Positions 21,878 through 33,340 of a stretch of DNA of 64,000 nt are shown piece by piece. The notes below the pieces were generated by a model that was not told the origin of the DNA, ran no database searches, and saw only the letters and a list, made by a program, of their open reading frames with translations. The stretch is from Cryptomeria japonica (lineage: Eukaryota > Streptophyta > Pinopsida > Cupressales > Cupressaceae), in contig NC_081408.1 in assembly GCF_030272615.1 (NCBI RefSeq), positions 766,417,330-766,481,329 on the forward strand. The letters run 5' to 3'. Position numbers and translations under genes: made by a program. How positions within the stretch are numbered: position 1 is the first letter of the stretch; each line of letters begins with the position of its first letter.

Positions 21878-22333
21878 TGTGAGATTTTGCCAAGATCAAG
21901 AGCTCAATGAAAAGTATAAAATAGAGAGACAAAATATAGGACAAGAATAAACTGTATTCTCATCAATAGATAAAATGATCAATTGTTCAATAGTTGTTAC
22001 ATACAATGAATATGAGCTTGCTTATATAGGCAAGGCTATATGGATATGTGAGCACACAAACATGACATCTGGCTCAATAAGAAACAAGGGTAGGTAGGGA
22101 TAAGTAGGGGTAGGTAGGAGAAACAATATAATATTCCACATGAAGTGGATCACCCATCGAATGTGGAATGTAACAACAAGACCACAAAAGATGGAAATTC
22201 TCCTACACACACTATCCCAATGTGGCACAAACACCCAAGTGTCTCATACCCAAACTACTATAAAATGCATTATCCTAAGTAAACTTAAGTAAGGTGTAAT
22301 AATATCTAACATGAATAAATAATTACACCAACA
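21878..22333 (-). repeat. 5' LTR of Copia-3
   Basis: 456 bp; it matches the LTR at 17213-17648. The size difference comes from an extra GGATAAGTAGGGGTAGGTA-type unit near 22098. Plus-strand borders are TGTGAGATTTTGCC and ACACCAACA. Confidence 0.95.
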
Positions 22334-22338
22334 AATTC

Positions 22339-23280
22339 AATATCACTCATTGGTGAAATAGCCTTTGTTTATTCTCTCGCATTGTGAATGCTTGTGTTTT
22401 CTTTTTGTTGTTCTTGGGTTGGGTGGTTACACTAATAGGGGCTTCCCTCTTTTTTTTAGTTACCTTTCCATCTTTATGGTGAAACGCATACCCCAAAAAC
22501 CAAATTATATCATACGAGGGAACTATCCTCTCAAACACAAAGGAATATCACTATTCATTTGTTAATATCTCCAGCTACTATGTACATTTATGTCATAATT
22601 TCTTGTTGAGACTGATTTTTAACAACTTGTCGAGGAAGAAGCAAAATGTTGGTGGTTTAATTTTTTATAAATCTAAAGGTACCTCCCCAAGGATGGATGT
22701 TGGTGACTTTTTATTTTGGAACTTACACAAAATATTTGTTTGGTAGAAGAATTTCACCTCAACCATGGGAGATTCATTTTGGACCATTAGCTTTATCTTT
22801 GTAAACAAACTTACCTATATATTCAAGAAAAAAATTCCCAAGTTCAATGTAGAAGATTCTCGACATTTAGAGGACCATATCTCAACTTTTATAATAGCAT
22901 GTAGTGTGCTTGGAGTCAATGAAGAAAATCAATTTGTTTTATTGTTTGTTGAACCCCTCATTGGATTTGTTGCATACTGGTATCTATAAGGAAGTTAAGG
23001 TAGTAGAAAACTTCTTGCACTAATCTTGAGAGGAGGTTAGTGCAAAACTTTTATAGATCATTACAACAATTAAAAAAAAAAAAACATAAATAACATGCAT
23101 AACACAATGCAATGACTCATGTGGGAAAAACCCTTTTAGGAGAAAAAACCACTCTAAAAGTCACCCAATATATTATTCAAAAATTATTGCCAACAGAGAT
23201 CCAGAGACAACTTAACAACTATCAGACTCTTTGAATACATCACAATATACTGTTGTAATACAATGCCCTTGTAAAATAGG
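22339..23280. other. Mixed relic: Copia-2 LTR remainder and gypsy gag scrap
   Basis: About 22339-22560 probably continues the LTR of Copia-2 past the Copia-3 insertion. At 22765-22989 the plus strand encodes PKFNVEDSRHLEDHISTFI and then VNEENQFVLLF, like a gypsy capsid domain. From about 23040 to 23280 the minus strand holds GTGGTTTTTTCTCC and GGGTTTTTCCCACATG, the block seen in copia LTRs, so this may be the LTR of Copia-4 flanking S4. Borders are not resolved. Confidence 0.4.
22765..22989 (+). pseudogene. Gypsy Gag fragment
   Basis: A 74-codon fragment with KKKIPKFNVEDSRHLEDHIS, an acidic turn, then LFVEPLIGFVAYWY. This matches the order PxFxG...HLxxF...LFxxSLxGxAxxWF of gypsy capsid. The key Gly residues are altered and there is no second capsid half or zinc knuckle, so it is a scrap of a dead element. 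A chance open frame is possible but less likely given the motif order. Confidence 0.5.
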
Positions 23281-26200
23281 TGTAGTACCCCTACTCGTTT
23301 GAACTCATTAGACTCATATTTTATTATTGGTTGTTTTTCAGTGGATACATTACCATGATATATTATTCAGATTTTTATGACATTATGCTTTATTTGGAGA
23401 TTAGATGTATAGTTTATTTGCAGTATTTCAGTATTTGTGATTTATGGCATTTTATGGATTGTTGCTATGTATTGACATTTTACTTTATCTATGCAATGTG
23501 TAATTATATGTTGTGTGTTTGCGAGTGTATTGGATGCAAGGGGACGATTTTCCTTCACTCATTTCGGTGAGACAAGGAATGTCGTGATTCTCCTTCATTG
23601 GTGTGTATGCCGTGTTTTCTATATTGTATATATATGCATGTGTGGTTCGGTGATGCAGGATATTGTAGGTACAAGTACCGGGTAGGTACGGGGTATCGTC
23701 TCCACCTGGCTTCACAGGTTTGAGCGTGCCTTATATTTTCCGATGGAAGTGGAGGAGATAGTAGTTGACCCTATTTTACTCAGTTACATTCGTATGAGTG
23801 TCGTCAGTTGGTCGTCTTGTCAGTTAGTTCGGTCTTTGTATTTTGTCATTTTATCTTTTATGGAAAATTGCTTGAGATTTATTTAATTTGAGTGTTTTAG
23901 TGGATTTAATTAATTAATTAATTAAGTTTATGAAATTATCTCATTATTGTATTGTTTATGCATTGAGATTATAAATTTAGTTAATTAAAGAAATTATTAA
24001 TTTAAGTTGCATGGTATTAGAAATATATTTTTATTTTAAAAATAAATTAGATTAATCGTATTTATTATTTTCTAAAGTTATAATTAAATAAATGAATAAA
24101 ATGATTAATTAGAATTAAAATATTGTTTTAATTCTCTATTTAGAAAATTAATTAATTTGCATGAGAAAAGCAAAGAAAGAATAATGTTTTTTAATTATTG
24201 CATGTGATAAATTTAGAAAATAAAATAAAAATTACTATTATTCTAAATTTAGGTTTTTTGTGAAAAAGCTATTGAACCTAGAATTTTAGTTTAAATAGGG
24301 GTTAGGTCTTTATTTTAGTTACACAGGAACAAGTCAAGAATTTAGGTGAAGAAATTTATTGGAAGTTATTGAAGGGATTAGGGCTCTTCTATAGATTTCT
24401 TCCAGGAAAGCTATATCAGGTTGGATGAATTCTTAGTTGTAAGTTTTTAGTAAATATTTCTATTTTTCTCTTATTGATGTGTGTGTGTAAAGTTATTTTT
24501 AAATACAAACCCTCTTCTGGTGAATTCGATTTTTGTTTTAAAATCCATGCCTGATGTGTATTTCTAATTTATGGGAAGTATGTAATTTTGAGAAAATTAA
24601 GAGAAATTATTATAGAAAATTTGTCAAGATTTTAGGATGCATGGAAATTGCAAGATTTGTGAGAAAGGGTATTTACCTGAGAAATGGTTTTAATTACTTT
24701 AAGAAAATAAATTTAATTACACATTAAATTTATTTGGGTTAATTAAATTTAAAAAAATATATATATGAAGAAGGATTCAATTATGTGAAAATGGAATTAT
24801 TGGAAAAATATTGTTTTTTATTATTATTGTCAAAATTTTATTAAAAAAAAATATTAAAAAAAAAAAAATTAAAAAATAAAGGGCAGTGCATACTACCTAT
24901 GGTAGCATCCGCTACCGGCAGTAGTACACAGTACTGCCGACGGTAGTAGTGCTACCGGACGGTAGTACTAGCTATCGGCGGTAGCTTAGGCTACTGTGCT
25001 AAGGACTTTAAAACAAATTTTAAAGTGTTTTAATTTTTTTTAAAATTAATTTACAACCCCTGTGCATACTGCAGTATGACTGTTTCGGGTTTCATACCCA
25101 GGGGTTGGATAAATAAAATTTATTATGTATATATGTATATAAATAGATATATGTGTATTCATATATGTGTTTATATATATATTTATATATTAGATATGTT
25201 TTTCTTATGGTAGTTATTATAATATTTTAAATGTATTTTAAATATTATTTAATTACAGTTTGGAATGTTTCAGGAATAGAGCTTATAATTTTTATAAAAA
25301 TATTGAAAATACATTAGGAGAATTATTTTTATTTTAAATCGTTTTAGACAAATGACAAGAAGGATGTTTTTTTTTTATAGTGGTATTTTCTTATTATTGG
25401 AAAAATCTTTATTCGCAAATAATTTATGCTTTGGTTGTTTTAAGAAAAGATTGCTTGTATTAGGATCTTGTGTAAATGGTGTTTTCAGTCAAGCTTAAAT
25501 TTCATTAGTATTCTGGTTGAATTGTCATTGTGTCCTATGTTATTATTTCTCCTAGACCAGGTGTTGTTGTATAACCTATTTGATATGAGCCATTATGTGT
25601 TTTTGTCCAAATGGTCAATCTTGGTTTGGTATTTGTGTATCCTTCACCTGTGCTTGTCAGGATTGTTTATGGTTGTCTGTTTCGCCATAGAGTTCTCGTA
25701 GAGAGAAACATTTCTTGTTAGTGTCCTAGGAGAGAGAGTGGCTTTCGAGCGGGGGCCGTGCCCGAAGTGGATGACAGGATAACCCGTCGAGAGTTAGTTA
25801 AAAAGTGATAACCTAATAATTGATTAGGGGGTGGGTAGATTAAATATTAATTAAGATAAATGTACCTCGTGCATAGGTGAGTGCTTGTGCAGGGCTCATA
25901 ATGTTACGAGAAGGCCTGGAATGGCAAACTTACCACCTTGTCTTCACGAAAGGATTGGTAGGGTCCGCATGAGACTTAGTTGGAACTGGAGGCTCAGGAG
26001 AGGTTACCAGGAGAAACCCGAGGATGGGGGCCGGGACCTATGGAGGCTATACCATGGTAACCATCAAGCTATGCGATGACGCTTTCTTCTTAGAGTCACT
26101 TGTGTTTTATGAGTTGAGTCACATGGATGTTTGCAGAGTCTTGTAGTCCTTTCGTACTTGTCTTACTTTGCTTGCTTGAGGGTTTTTCTACTATCTCCTA

Positions 26201-26816
26201 GCACGATGGGGTGGTTCCATTTCGAGATCACATGGTCGGGTGGTAGTGCCACTTCCCATCGGATGTTCTGGATTGTATCTTCAGGCGAGGAAAGGCTTCG
26301 CTGGTGTTTCTTGGTTCATGGTTTATGTACCAACTCTTGTTCGAGATCATTGTTCAGTTGAGACCTTGTGGTCATTGTATCAGACTTTTATGTAACCTTG
26401 ATATTGTACCTTTGTAATCAGTGGTATTATTGGAAGCCATGTATTTATGGATATTGTAATATTATTATGTCAGTGAAATGAATGTTATTGTTTTGATCTT
26501 ATGTTCAAATGGTTTATGGAAATTGGATACATTGGAATACTTTTATTTCTTTATTATGAAATTTGGATGTATGTGTAGTTTTAAACTTAAGTTTTCAATT
26601 TATCTAATTAAATGGATTAACTGTGGTGTTAATATAATCTCCGAAATTAATCTTCGTTGGTTACCCTTAGGAAAACATATGATAGACTTCCATTGTGTTG
26701 TTAAATGTGCAATGGTTTTAGTTAGTGCACTTAGTCTTTAACAATTTTTTTTTTATTTCACCCTTTAGTTGCCTAGTTGTGTTGTTTTCCTTTAGGGTTC
26801 TTGGCAGGGCATTACA
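23281..26816 (+). repeat. Solo LTR S4, 3.5 kb (gypsy type)
   Basis: A 3536-bp block with TG...CA ends (TGTAGTACCCCTACTCG at left, GGCAGGGCATTACA at right), flanked by a perfect 5-bp duplication ATAGG (23276-23280 and 26817-26821). No gag-pol lies inside. The right terminus is like many gypsy LTR ends, so I read it as plus strand. It contains A/T-rich stretches, a hairpin cluster at 24901-24994 and a GC-richer second half (25700-26300). The length is large for a solo LTR but known for chromovirus lineages. Confidence 0.8.
24901..24994. repeat. Cluster of five short hairpins (CGGTAG/CTACCG stems)
   Basis: Within about 95 bases: GGTAG-CTACC (24901-24916), GGCAGTA-TACTGCC (24917-24938), CGGTAG-CTACCG (24941-24957), CGGTAG-CTATCG just after, and GTAGC-GCTAC (about 24980-24993). 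The block stands out from A/T-rich surroundings in S4. Confidence 0.75.
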
Positions 26817-26821
26817 ATAGG

Positions 26822-27259
26822 GTTGTCTTCTAGGGAAAACAAAGCGCACAAAATGTCCATTGTTAGATCTATGACCTAATGATAAATGAACAAGATTTAG
26901 AATGACAAATTATATATAAAATGTGGCTTTGGGGAACTGCCCTCAAAATCCCTCATTGGTACATGTGGTCCTTGGACCCTCGATCGGGGGGAATCCCCCT
27001 AATCACCACAAGGGTGTACCTACTCCTTGTGACCCCTCACACTCATTTATCAATAATTTAATCTTTTATTTGTGCAAGCTTATTACACCATTTTCCTAAC
27101 AAATCTACCACTTGTTAAACACGCTGCAAGAGAAACGAGAGGGGTACCAATATCATGTTTCAATTGGTAGGGACTGAGAGGACCATAGGCTCCAAATACC
27201 ATCTAAAGTTCCTTGTGGTTACAAACTTAGTTAAATAACCTATAACATTCATCCAAGTT
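26822..27259. other. No gene; possible Copia-4 3' LTR continuation
   Basis: No coding sequence is visible. The sequence follows S4 directly and leads into the Copia-4 RNase H, so it is probably the U3 side of its 3' LTR and its 3' untranslated region. I found no second copy to fix borders. Confidence 0.35.
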
Positions 27260-27299
27260 TATACCTTAACCAACTTCACCTTGCCATTCTATATCATAC

Positions 27300-28760
27300 C
27301 TCTAACAAAATAATACTAAACATCAATGTGCTTGGTCTTGGCATGAAAAGTCAAGTTCTTAGCGAGGCCGATCACACTCTAACTATCATAATAAACTATT
27401 AGTGTACGTTATTTCATTCCAATATATGAACACATTGCCTTATGCCAAATGGCTTCTTTATGAGCATGAGTAGCTGTCATATACTCAACTTCAATAGTGG
27501 ATAAAGAGACCACAACTTGTTGCTTACTAATCCAACTAATTGCACCAATAAATAAAGTAAACACATTAGTACTGGTGGATATTCTACTATCAACATCACC
27601 TTCCAAGTCTAATCCACGTATAGCCATGGATATCAAGGGAAATTTTATCTCTTATCAAATTAGTATGATAACACAAAGAATACTTAGAGGTACTCTTCAA
27701 ATATGTATAGACTATTTTAATTGCATCCCAATGGGATTAGACATATATTTGGAAAGAACTCCCACTACTTGGGCTATTATTGGTCTTCTACAGACCATAG
27801 CATACATCAAATTTGCAACTGCACTCTAGTGAGACACTCTAATCATATCTTCCATCTCTAATGGGGATGTAGGACAATATGAAATAGATAACTTTATTCC
27901 AACTATAAAGTGAACACACAATGGTCTACAATCTTGCATATTAAACCTCTGTAAAACTAAATTTGCATACTTTCTCAAGCCTAGCTATAAATTTATATTC
28001 ACTCTATCTCTTCTAATTTCCATTCCAATAATGTGTTTCACTGCATCAAGATCTTTCATCTCAAACTTAGCAACAAGCTGAGACTTCGGTTTTGAAATCA
28101 TACCTTTCATTTTACCAATGAATAACATATCATCAACATACAATGTACATGAAATGATTATTATTATATTTATAATAAACACAATGATTTAATTTAGAAT
28201 GCTCAAATCCCAAGCTTAGCACACATATGCATCAAATTTACGCTACCACATCCTAAGACTCTGTTTCATGCCCCATAAAAATATATTTTTTATTTACAAA
28301 CCAAATTACTTTTACCTTTTACCACATAGTGTTCTAGTTGTGTCATAAATATCCTCCTCCAAATCACTGTGAAGGAAATAAGTTTTCACATCTATTTGCA
28401 CAAGATCTAAATCATAAGCGATAACAATAGAAATAAAAAATCTAATGGATGTCAGTTTTTAAATAGGAGATAATATAATAGCATAACCAACACCCTCAAC
28501 TTGAGAGTATCCTTTTGCAACCAACTTTACTTTATACTTCTCAATAACTCCATTTTAACCAATCTTTTTCTTGAACACCCATTTGCACCCAATAGGTTTT
28601 CATCCTTCAAGCAACGGTACAAGATCCCATGATGTATCATTTTTTTTCAAAGTTGCCATTTTTTCATCCATGGCAATTTTATAGGATTTTGTACCATTCA
28701 TACCTAATGCCTCTTCTATAGAGCTAGGTTCATTCACATTAGTATTCAAAGAAAAAATAA
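27300..28760 (-). pseudogene. Copia-4 RT and RNase H relic
   Basis: From high to low coordinates: WVFKKKIG and LVAKGYSQVEGV (about 28500-28600), QIDVKTYFLHSDLEEDIY (about 28350-28420), the catalytic LYVDDMLFIGK with FEMKDLDAVKHIIGMEI (28182-27985), SAVANLMYAMVCRRPIIAQ (about 27840-27770), then the RNase H stretch ISWISKQQVVVSLSTIEVEY (27636-27409). Frames change several times. YVDD is preserved; RNase H catalytic Asp residues are only partly visible. Confidence 0.85.
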
Positions 28761-28918
28761 ATCTCCAATCATTAGGTAAATACCTTTCAAGTGGTTATCT
28801 ATGTCTTGTATACCTTTAAACAAGTTGAGGTGGAGGTTCTTCCTCTAGTTCTGAAGATTTAGAGCTAGATGGACTCTTTTTAACGTCTTCTCTATCTAGG
28901 GGTCTTGATTCAACTCTT

Positions 28919-29560
28919 TCATACATATAAGAAAATTGAATCACATCTTCCTATTTTGTTTGTGTTAGTAGCAATGTAACAAAAGGAGGCTTCATTTCTC
29001 TTAAAAATAGCATTTCTACTATGTATTACTTTTTGTGCAACAAGGTCCGAAAGCTTGTATCTTTTCACACTATAGCTATATCCAATGAAGATATATTTCA
29101 CAACCTTTTTCTCCAACTTTGATTGCTTCTCCTTTGACACGTGTGCATATGCCTCACAACCAAAAAATCCAAGATGTCTCAATGAAGGATTATGACTCGA
29201 CCATGATGTCTCCATAGGCATTTTATCAACAAAATCCATTATACAAGACTTGTTAATTAGGTAGAAAACTTAGTAACATCTTCAACCCAAAACTTTTATT
29301 CTAGACCAACACCACTTAGTATACTCTTAGCTTTCTCCATCAGTGTGTTGTTCATTTTCTATGCAACTCTAGTCTACTATGGAGAATACAAAGTTATCTT
29401 TTGTCTACTAATGCCACAATCTTTATAGAATCCATCAAAACCATTAAAGAAAAATTCATTGCCATTATCAATTCTTAAACATTTTATTTTCTTTCTAGTT
29501 TGCAACTCAATCATTGGTTTAATTTAAAGATAATAGTTTTCGACAATCCATAATAGTTTT
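28919..29560 (-). pseudogene. Copia-4 integrase relic
   Basis: The core shows KCLRIDNGNEFFFNGFDG and CGISRQKITLYSP; where the family has the PQQNGVAER motif there are two TAG codons. Then come MNNTLMEKAKS, PMETSWSSHNPSLRHLGFFG, KVVKYIFIGYSYSVKRYKL and VIHSRNAIFKRNEASF, all matching the C-terminal half of copia integrases. A TAG and frame changes split it. Non-functional. Confidence 0.85.
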
Positions 29561-29832
29561 AGTTTTGTTGCTTCTAGATTAGATTGTGTGTGTTTGTTTG
29601 CATCAATATTTCCGATCATACTCAATGATTGATCACCAAGATGATAGAAAGCTCATGGAATAGAAAAATAGATTGTTACAAATCTTTGGTGGTTTAAAAA
29701 GAGGAGGAAGGTGTTGCACTCAAAATAATGCAAGACCCAAAGGAGAGAAGGAAAGTTATGAAAAAGGAAAGGTATAAAATAAAATATATGATTATTCATA
29801 TCTCAAACAACAATAAAATATATGTTACTAAG
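29561..29832. other. Low-complexity flank left of Gypsy-2
   Basis: No gene or known repeat seen. Together with the sequence from 41245 this is the pre-insertion target region of Gypsy-2; both sides are A/T-rich and the target word CTAAG is duplicated. Confidence 0.4.
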
Positions 29833-30609
29833 TGTAGACACCCAAAATTGTCCAGTCCAATTAAATAAATATTTTATTTATTTAATTATCTAAGTTTAAT
29901 TCTTCTATTAATTAAATAAATCTTTATTTATTTAATTAATTCATTTATCCTCTTCTAGCCTTATTTCTCATTTAAATAAATACATTTATTTATTTAAATT
30001 ATCCTTTTTCCTAAATTAAATAAATATTTTATTTATTTAATTGATCCCACTTCTTCTATTAATTAAATAAATCTTTATTTATTTAATTAATTCATTAACC
30101 TTTTCTACCCATGACACATGTCATTCATCTCTTAATTCATACACTACCTACCCCTTTCATTATTTTATTATTTTCTTTACCTACCCTCTAATCATAACCG
30201 ACCTCCTTTTACACCTCTCAATCTCATCCCTCCATTTCATATAGTGTCTTCTATATAAGGAGATGCTTCCTTCATTATCAAACCCCTCCGTTGACTACTT
30301 GACTACACTATGATTTTGAACATAGGTGATCCTACTTGCAACCACATTCGATTCTTTGTTGAGCTCTTGTGCACATAAAATCTGAGAGCAAATATATCAA
30401 GCAAGATCAATGGAGATAGGAAGAATGGAGATCCAAACTCTATTGGACATGTGATGGTATAATCTTTGTGATTTCATTTGATTTGCATTGTCTTAGGTAA
30501 TCTTCATATGTTATAGTGGATCTTTGTTGTTGTTAGGCTAGGGTTTTGTGGTTGAATTCATTTAGCCTTTCAATATCATTATTATTGTTATCCATTTTCA
30601 CCATAAAAA
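29833..30609 (+). repeat. Left LTR of Gypsy-2
   Basis: 777 bp, TGTAGACACCCAAAATTGTC at the start; the end CCATAAAAA is set by comparison with the other copies, which end in ACA. Five A/T hairpins occupy 29859-30091. The PBS begins at once after it. Confidence 0.92.
29859..30091. repeat. Array of five A/T hairpins in the LTR
   Basis: Inverted repeats at 29859-29887, 29907-29940, 29970-29999, 30014-30042 and 30058-30091, each with 12-15 bp perfect arms built from TTAATTAAATAAAT words and a 4-6 base loop. S1 and S5 keep the same array; the right LTR of Gypsy-2 has lost part of it by deletion. Confidence 0.9.
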
Positions 30610-30630
30610 TTTTGGAACGCCCTGTGGGAC
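30610..30630 (+). other. Primer-binding site of Gypsy-2
   Basis: TTTTGGAACGCCCTGTGGGAC follows the left LTR, with the TGG expected at the tRNA 3' end. The tRNA is not assigned. It differs from the Gypsy-1 site. Confidence 0.6.
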
Positions 30631-30643
30631 ATGTATTTTTGTT

Positions 30644-31740
30644 AGATCTGTGTTTTTTGCAGATTTTTCTAACCCTATATTGTTGTTTTGTAAAACAATT
30701 TGGAGAATAATATTGTGCAGCTAGGGTTTTGGACACAAAATCAAGATCTTGGAGAGATTTGATCATATCTCACAAACGACTTGGAAATTTTGCATCAAAT
30801 TTTTTGTGCAGGTCAGGAAAAGTATCAGAAGGATTCAGTAAAAATTTCAGATTTTTTGGATCAAAGTTTCATTTTATATGAATTTTTTATGATTTTTCAC
30901 CATTTAGATCTGTTTTTTGCAGATTTTTCTAACCCTATATTGTTGTTTTGTAAAACAATTTGGAGAATAATCTTGTCCAGCTAGGGTTTTGGACACACAA
31001 TCAAGATCTTGGAGAGATTTGATCATATCTCACAACAAAATTTTTGGAGCATATTTTCATTTTCTATGAATTTTTTATGATTTTTCATAAAAAATTAATT
31101 TTGAGAGCAAATGAGAGAATTTTTTGGATTTTCTTACATTTTTGGAAATAACTCAGAATTATACACAGGATCTGTTCTTTGTGATTTTAATTTTGATGCA
31201 AAATATTTCCCTAAAAATTGGATCTTTAAAAATTAGGGTTTTTCCTTATTTTGATCAGATCTCACAAATGGCTTCGAATTTTGGCATCAAATTTTGTGCA
31301 GGTCAGGAAAAGTATCAGAAAGATTTAGTAAAAATTTTAGATTTTTTGAATCAAAGTTTCATTTTATATGAATTTTTTATGATTTTTCATAAAAAATTAA
31401 TTTTGAGAGCAAATTAGCGAATTTTTTGGATTTTCTTACATTTTTGGAAATATCTCAGAATTATACACAGGATCTGTTCTTTGTGATTTTAAATTTGATG
31501 CAAAATCATTCCTCAAAAATCAGATCTTTGAAAATTAGGGTTTTGCATTATTTTACTCATATCACACAAACTGCTTGGATTTGTTGCAGAATTTTTTTTA
31601 TGCAAGTTTGGAAGACCATCAGGACTCTCTAGTAAAAATTTCAAATTTTTTGGATCGATTTTGCATTTTATATGAATTTTTTATAATTTTTGGAGCAAAT
31701 TAGCAAATTTTTTTTATTTTCTTACATTTCTGGAAATCTC
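30644..31740 (+). repeat. Tandem repeats in the Gypsy-2 leader
   Basis: A unit with GATTTTTCTAACCCTATATTG occurs at about 30661 and 30920 (about 260 bp apart). TATGAATTTTTTATGATTTT recurs at 30877, 31065, 31367 and (diverged) 31671, with a 300-bp period in the last three. Short open frames starting MDFLTFLEI at 31124 and 31426 are by-products of the repeat. Confidence 0.8.
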
Positions 31741-33340
31741 TTGAAATTTTATAGGTGGTCTTTTTTTATGATGAATCAGATCTTTGAATTGGTCAACAAA
31801 ATGCATTGTTGAAGGCCCCTATTTCACAAAGTCTTTTGGATCTAAAATTTACCTAACTTGTGTGCTTGCAGGAAGGGGTGATTATTTCAAACAATCCAAA
31901 CTACTAATAAATCTTTGTTGCAGGTCCTTGGCAAGGGTTTTTGGATTTTTATTGTGTGCCTTGTTTTCATAGACTAGCAAACACTTCAATTGGTGCACTA
32001 AAATTGAATCATTGTCTTTTGTGTCTTGAGCAATAGGCTCTTTTTGTTTAATCTTTAGAGGGCCTGTCTTCCCGTGTGGTCATTAGGACTACTAGTGAGA
32101 AGAGAACGACCCAAGTGGTAGAGAGGAAAACCCACCTCTTCCGAACCACTATAAACAACTGTATTCATGGTGAAAACTATGGATAACATGTGCTGATTAG
32201 TTCATACCGACACTATGTCTCCCCATAAACCCGTTTGATCAAATTTATTTGATTAGTTATAGGGCGTAACCCCTACCAGCTGGGAGCCTTCTGTATTTAC
32301 AGAGCTGAAAGTGCCACATGTATGGCCACACGAGTGGATGCCCTTACTAGCACCTTTTTATTTTAGAAGCCAAAATCCTTCTAGTTGTTGAGGCAGGAGG
32401 CCGGACCTATGGTAGCGGCCCACACACATACGGTTCTTAGTAGAGATACAAAGTTCGCCACGGGGAGTTTTCGTGGGGACTGATGCTTGGCTGACCCGAG
32501 AAGTGAGTGCCGAGGGTGGAGCCAGTGAGGTCAAGCATCTAAGTATCCGCTCTGAATAGCGTAGCCTCGGGGGTAAAACCTCATGTGGGATCAACAACTA
32601 TTGTCTTGGCCAGCCATAAGAATTGTGCTTGACTTATTTTAAACATTCAAAACATTCAAGACCAAACAACAAAACATTGTGTCTTTTGTGTCTTCAAGTG
32701 TATGCAAAACATTTTTACATCAAACAACACACTTTTCTTGGATTCATTTTGAGTCTAAACACTTGCAAACAATGAGTCCTCATCAACAATTTGTCCTCTT
32801 GTCATGAAAAATAGTCAAACATTCAGATTTGGTCACAACCAACAACTTCACAAATTGGAAAAATTTTACAGTCCAACAAACAAGAGCAATCAGTTTCAAA
32901 ATTCTTGATCTTCCTAGGTTGTTTCTCCAGGTTTTCATCTAGCATTCAACTTGTCTTTGCGTCTCACAAAGTCCATCATTGCTTTACATCTTGCATTAAA
33001 TTTACATTTGTCTAAACTTGAGTCAAAAGGTCACTTGCTTGTCCTCATCATACTTTATCAACACACTACATACAACAACATTTTGCTAAGTGGTCCCTTA
33101 TCAAGGTCTATCACCTTTGGGTCTCATTTGGTCTTACTTAGAGTCAAGGTCAACTTACCTCATCAAGAGAAACTATCATCTCTTTGGAAGCCACACCTAC
33201 TCTACTACATACATAATTGGTCTTACACTTTGGACATTACAAGTACATCTCAGATTCATTTACATTCCATCCAAACTCTTGGTCTTCCATACTCTTTCCA
33301 TTTTCATCTAGTCTCACACATCTTGGTCAATACCTAGTTC
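31741..33340 (+). other. Gypsy-2 leader, non-coding part
   Basis: No domain seen. From about 32040 to 32620 the sequence is richer in G/C and shows words typical of gypsy leaders, such as GTAGCCTCGGGGGTAAAACC near the end; it may be a structured packaging region. The rest, to 33340, is A/T-rich with poly-CAA and CATTCAAAACATTCAA repeats. Confidence 0.5.

Larger units (their letters stand above)
17213..22333 (-). mobile_element. Copia-3: non-autonomous copia with both LTRs
   Basis: The 5' LTR is 21878-22333 and the 3' LTR 17213-17648; flanks are AATTA (17208-17212) and AATTC (22334-22338), a 5-bp duplication with one mismatch. Inside, on the minus strand, are a leader of about 1.7 kb, Gag and protease (from 20164), and then an acidic region to about 17942. 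Integrase, RT and RNase H are absent, so the element needed proteins in trans. Gag, protease and acidic region share one frame of about 740 codons, broken by stops that are each one transition from a sense codon. It is inserted in the LTR of Copia-2. Confidence 0.92.
27260..29560 (-). mobile_element. Copia-4: strongly decayed copia relic (minus strand)
   Basis: Copia pol fragments in the expected order, read right to left: integrase catalytic core (about 29560-29250), integrase C-terminus (29239-28919), RT (28760-27990) and RNase H (27636-27300). Multiple frameshifts and stops make it older than the other copia elements here. Its RT box reads LYVDDMLFIG and its integrase IDNGNEFF, so it is a different copia lineage from Copia-1 and Copia-5. 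No gag or protease is visible beyond 29560; LTRs are not delimited. Confidence 0.85.

Noticed and set aside
31124-31632. Two similar small open frames starting MDFLTFLEI
   Set aside because: They repeat because the DNA unit repeats with a 302-bp period; not separate genes.
32358-32597. Minus-strand open frame in the Gypsy-2 leader
   Set aside because: Antisense to the leader, no domain; explained by local GC-rich composition.
33090-33337. Overlapping small open frames before Gypsy-2 gag
   Set aside because: Low-complexity Leu/His/Ser/Thr translations of A/T-rich leader, no conserved start.
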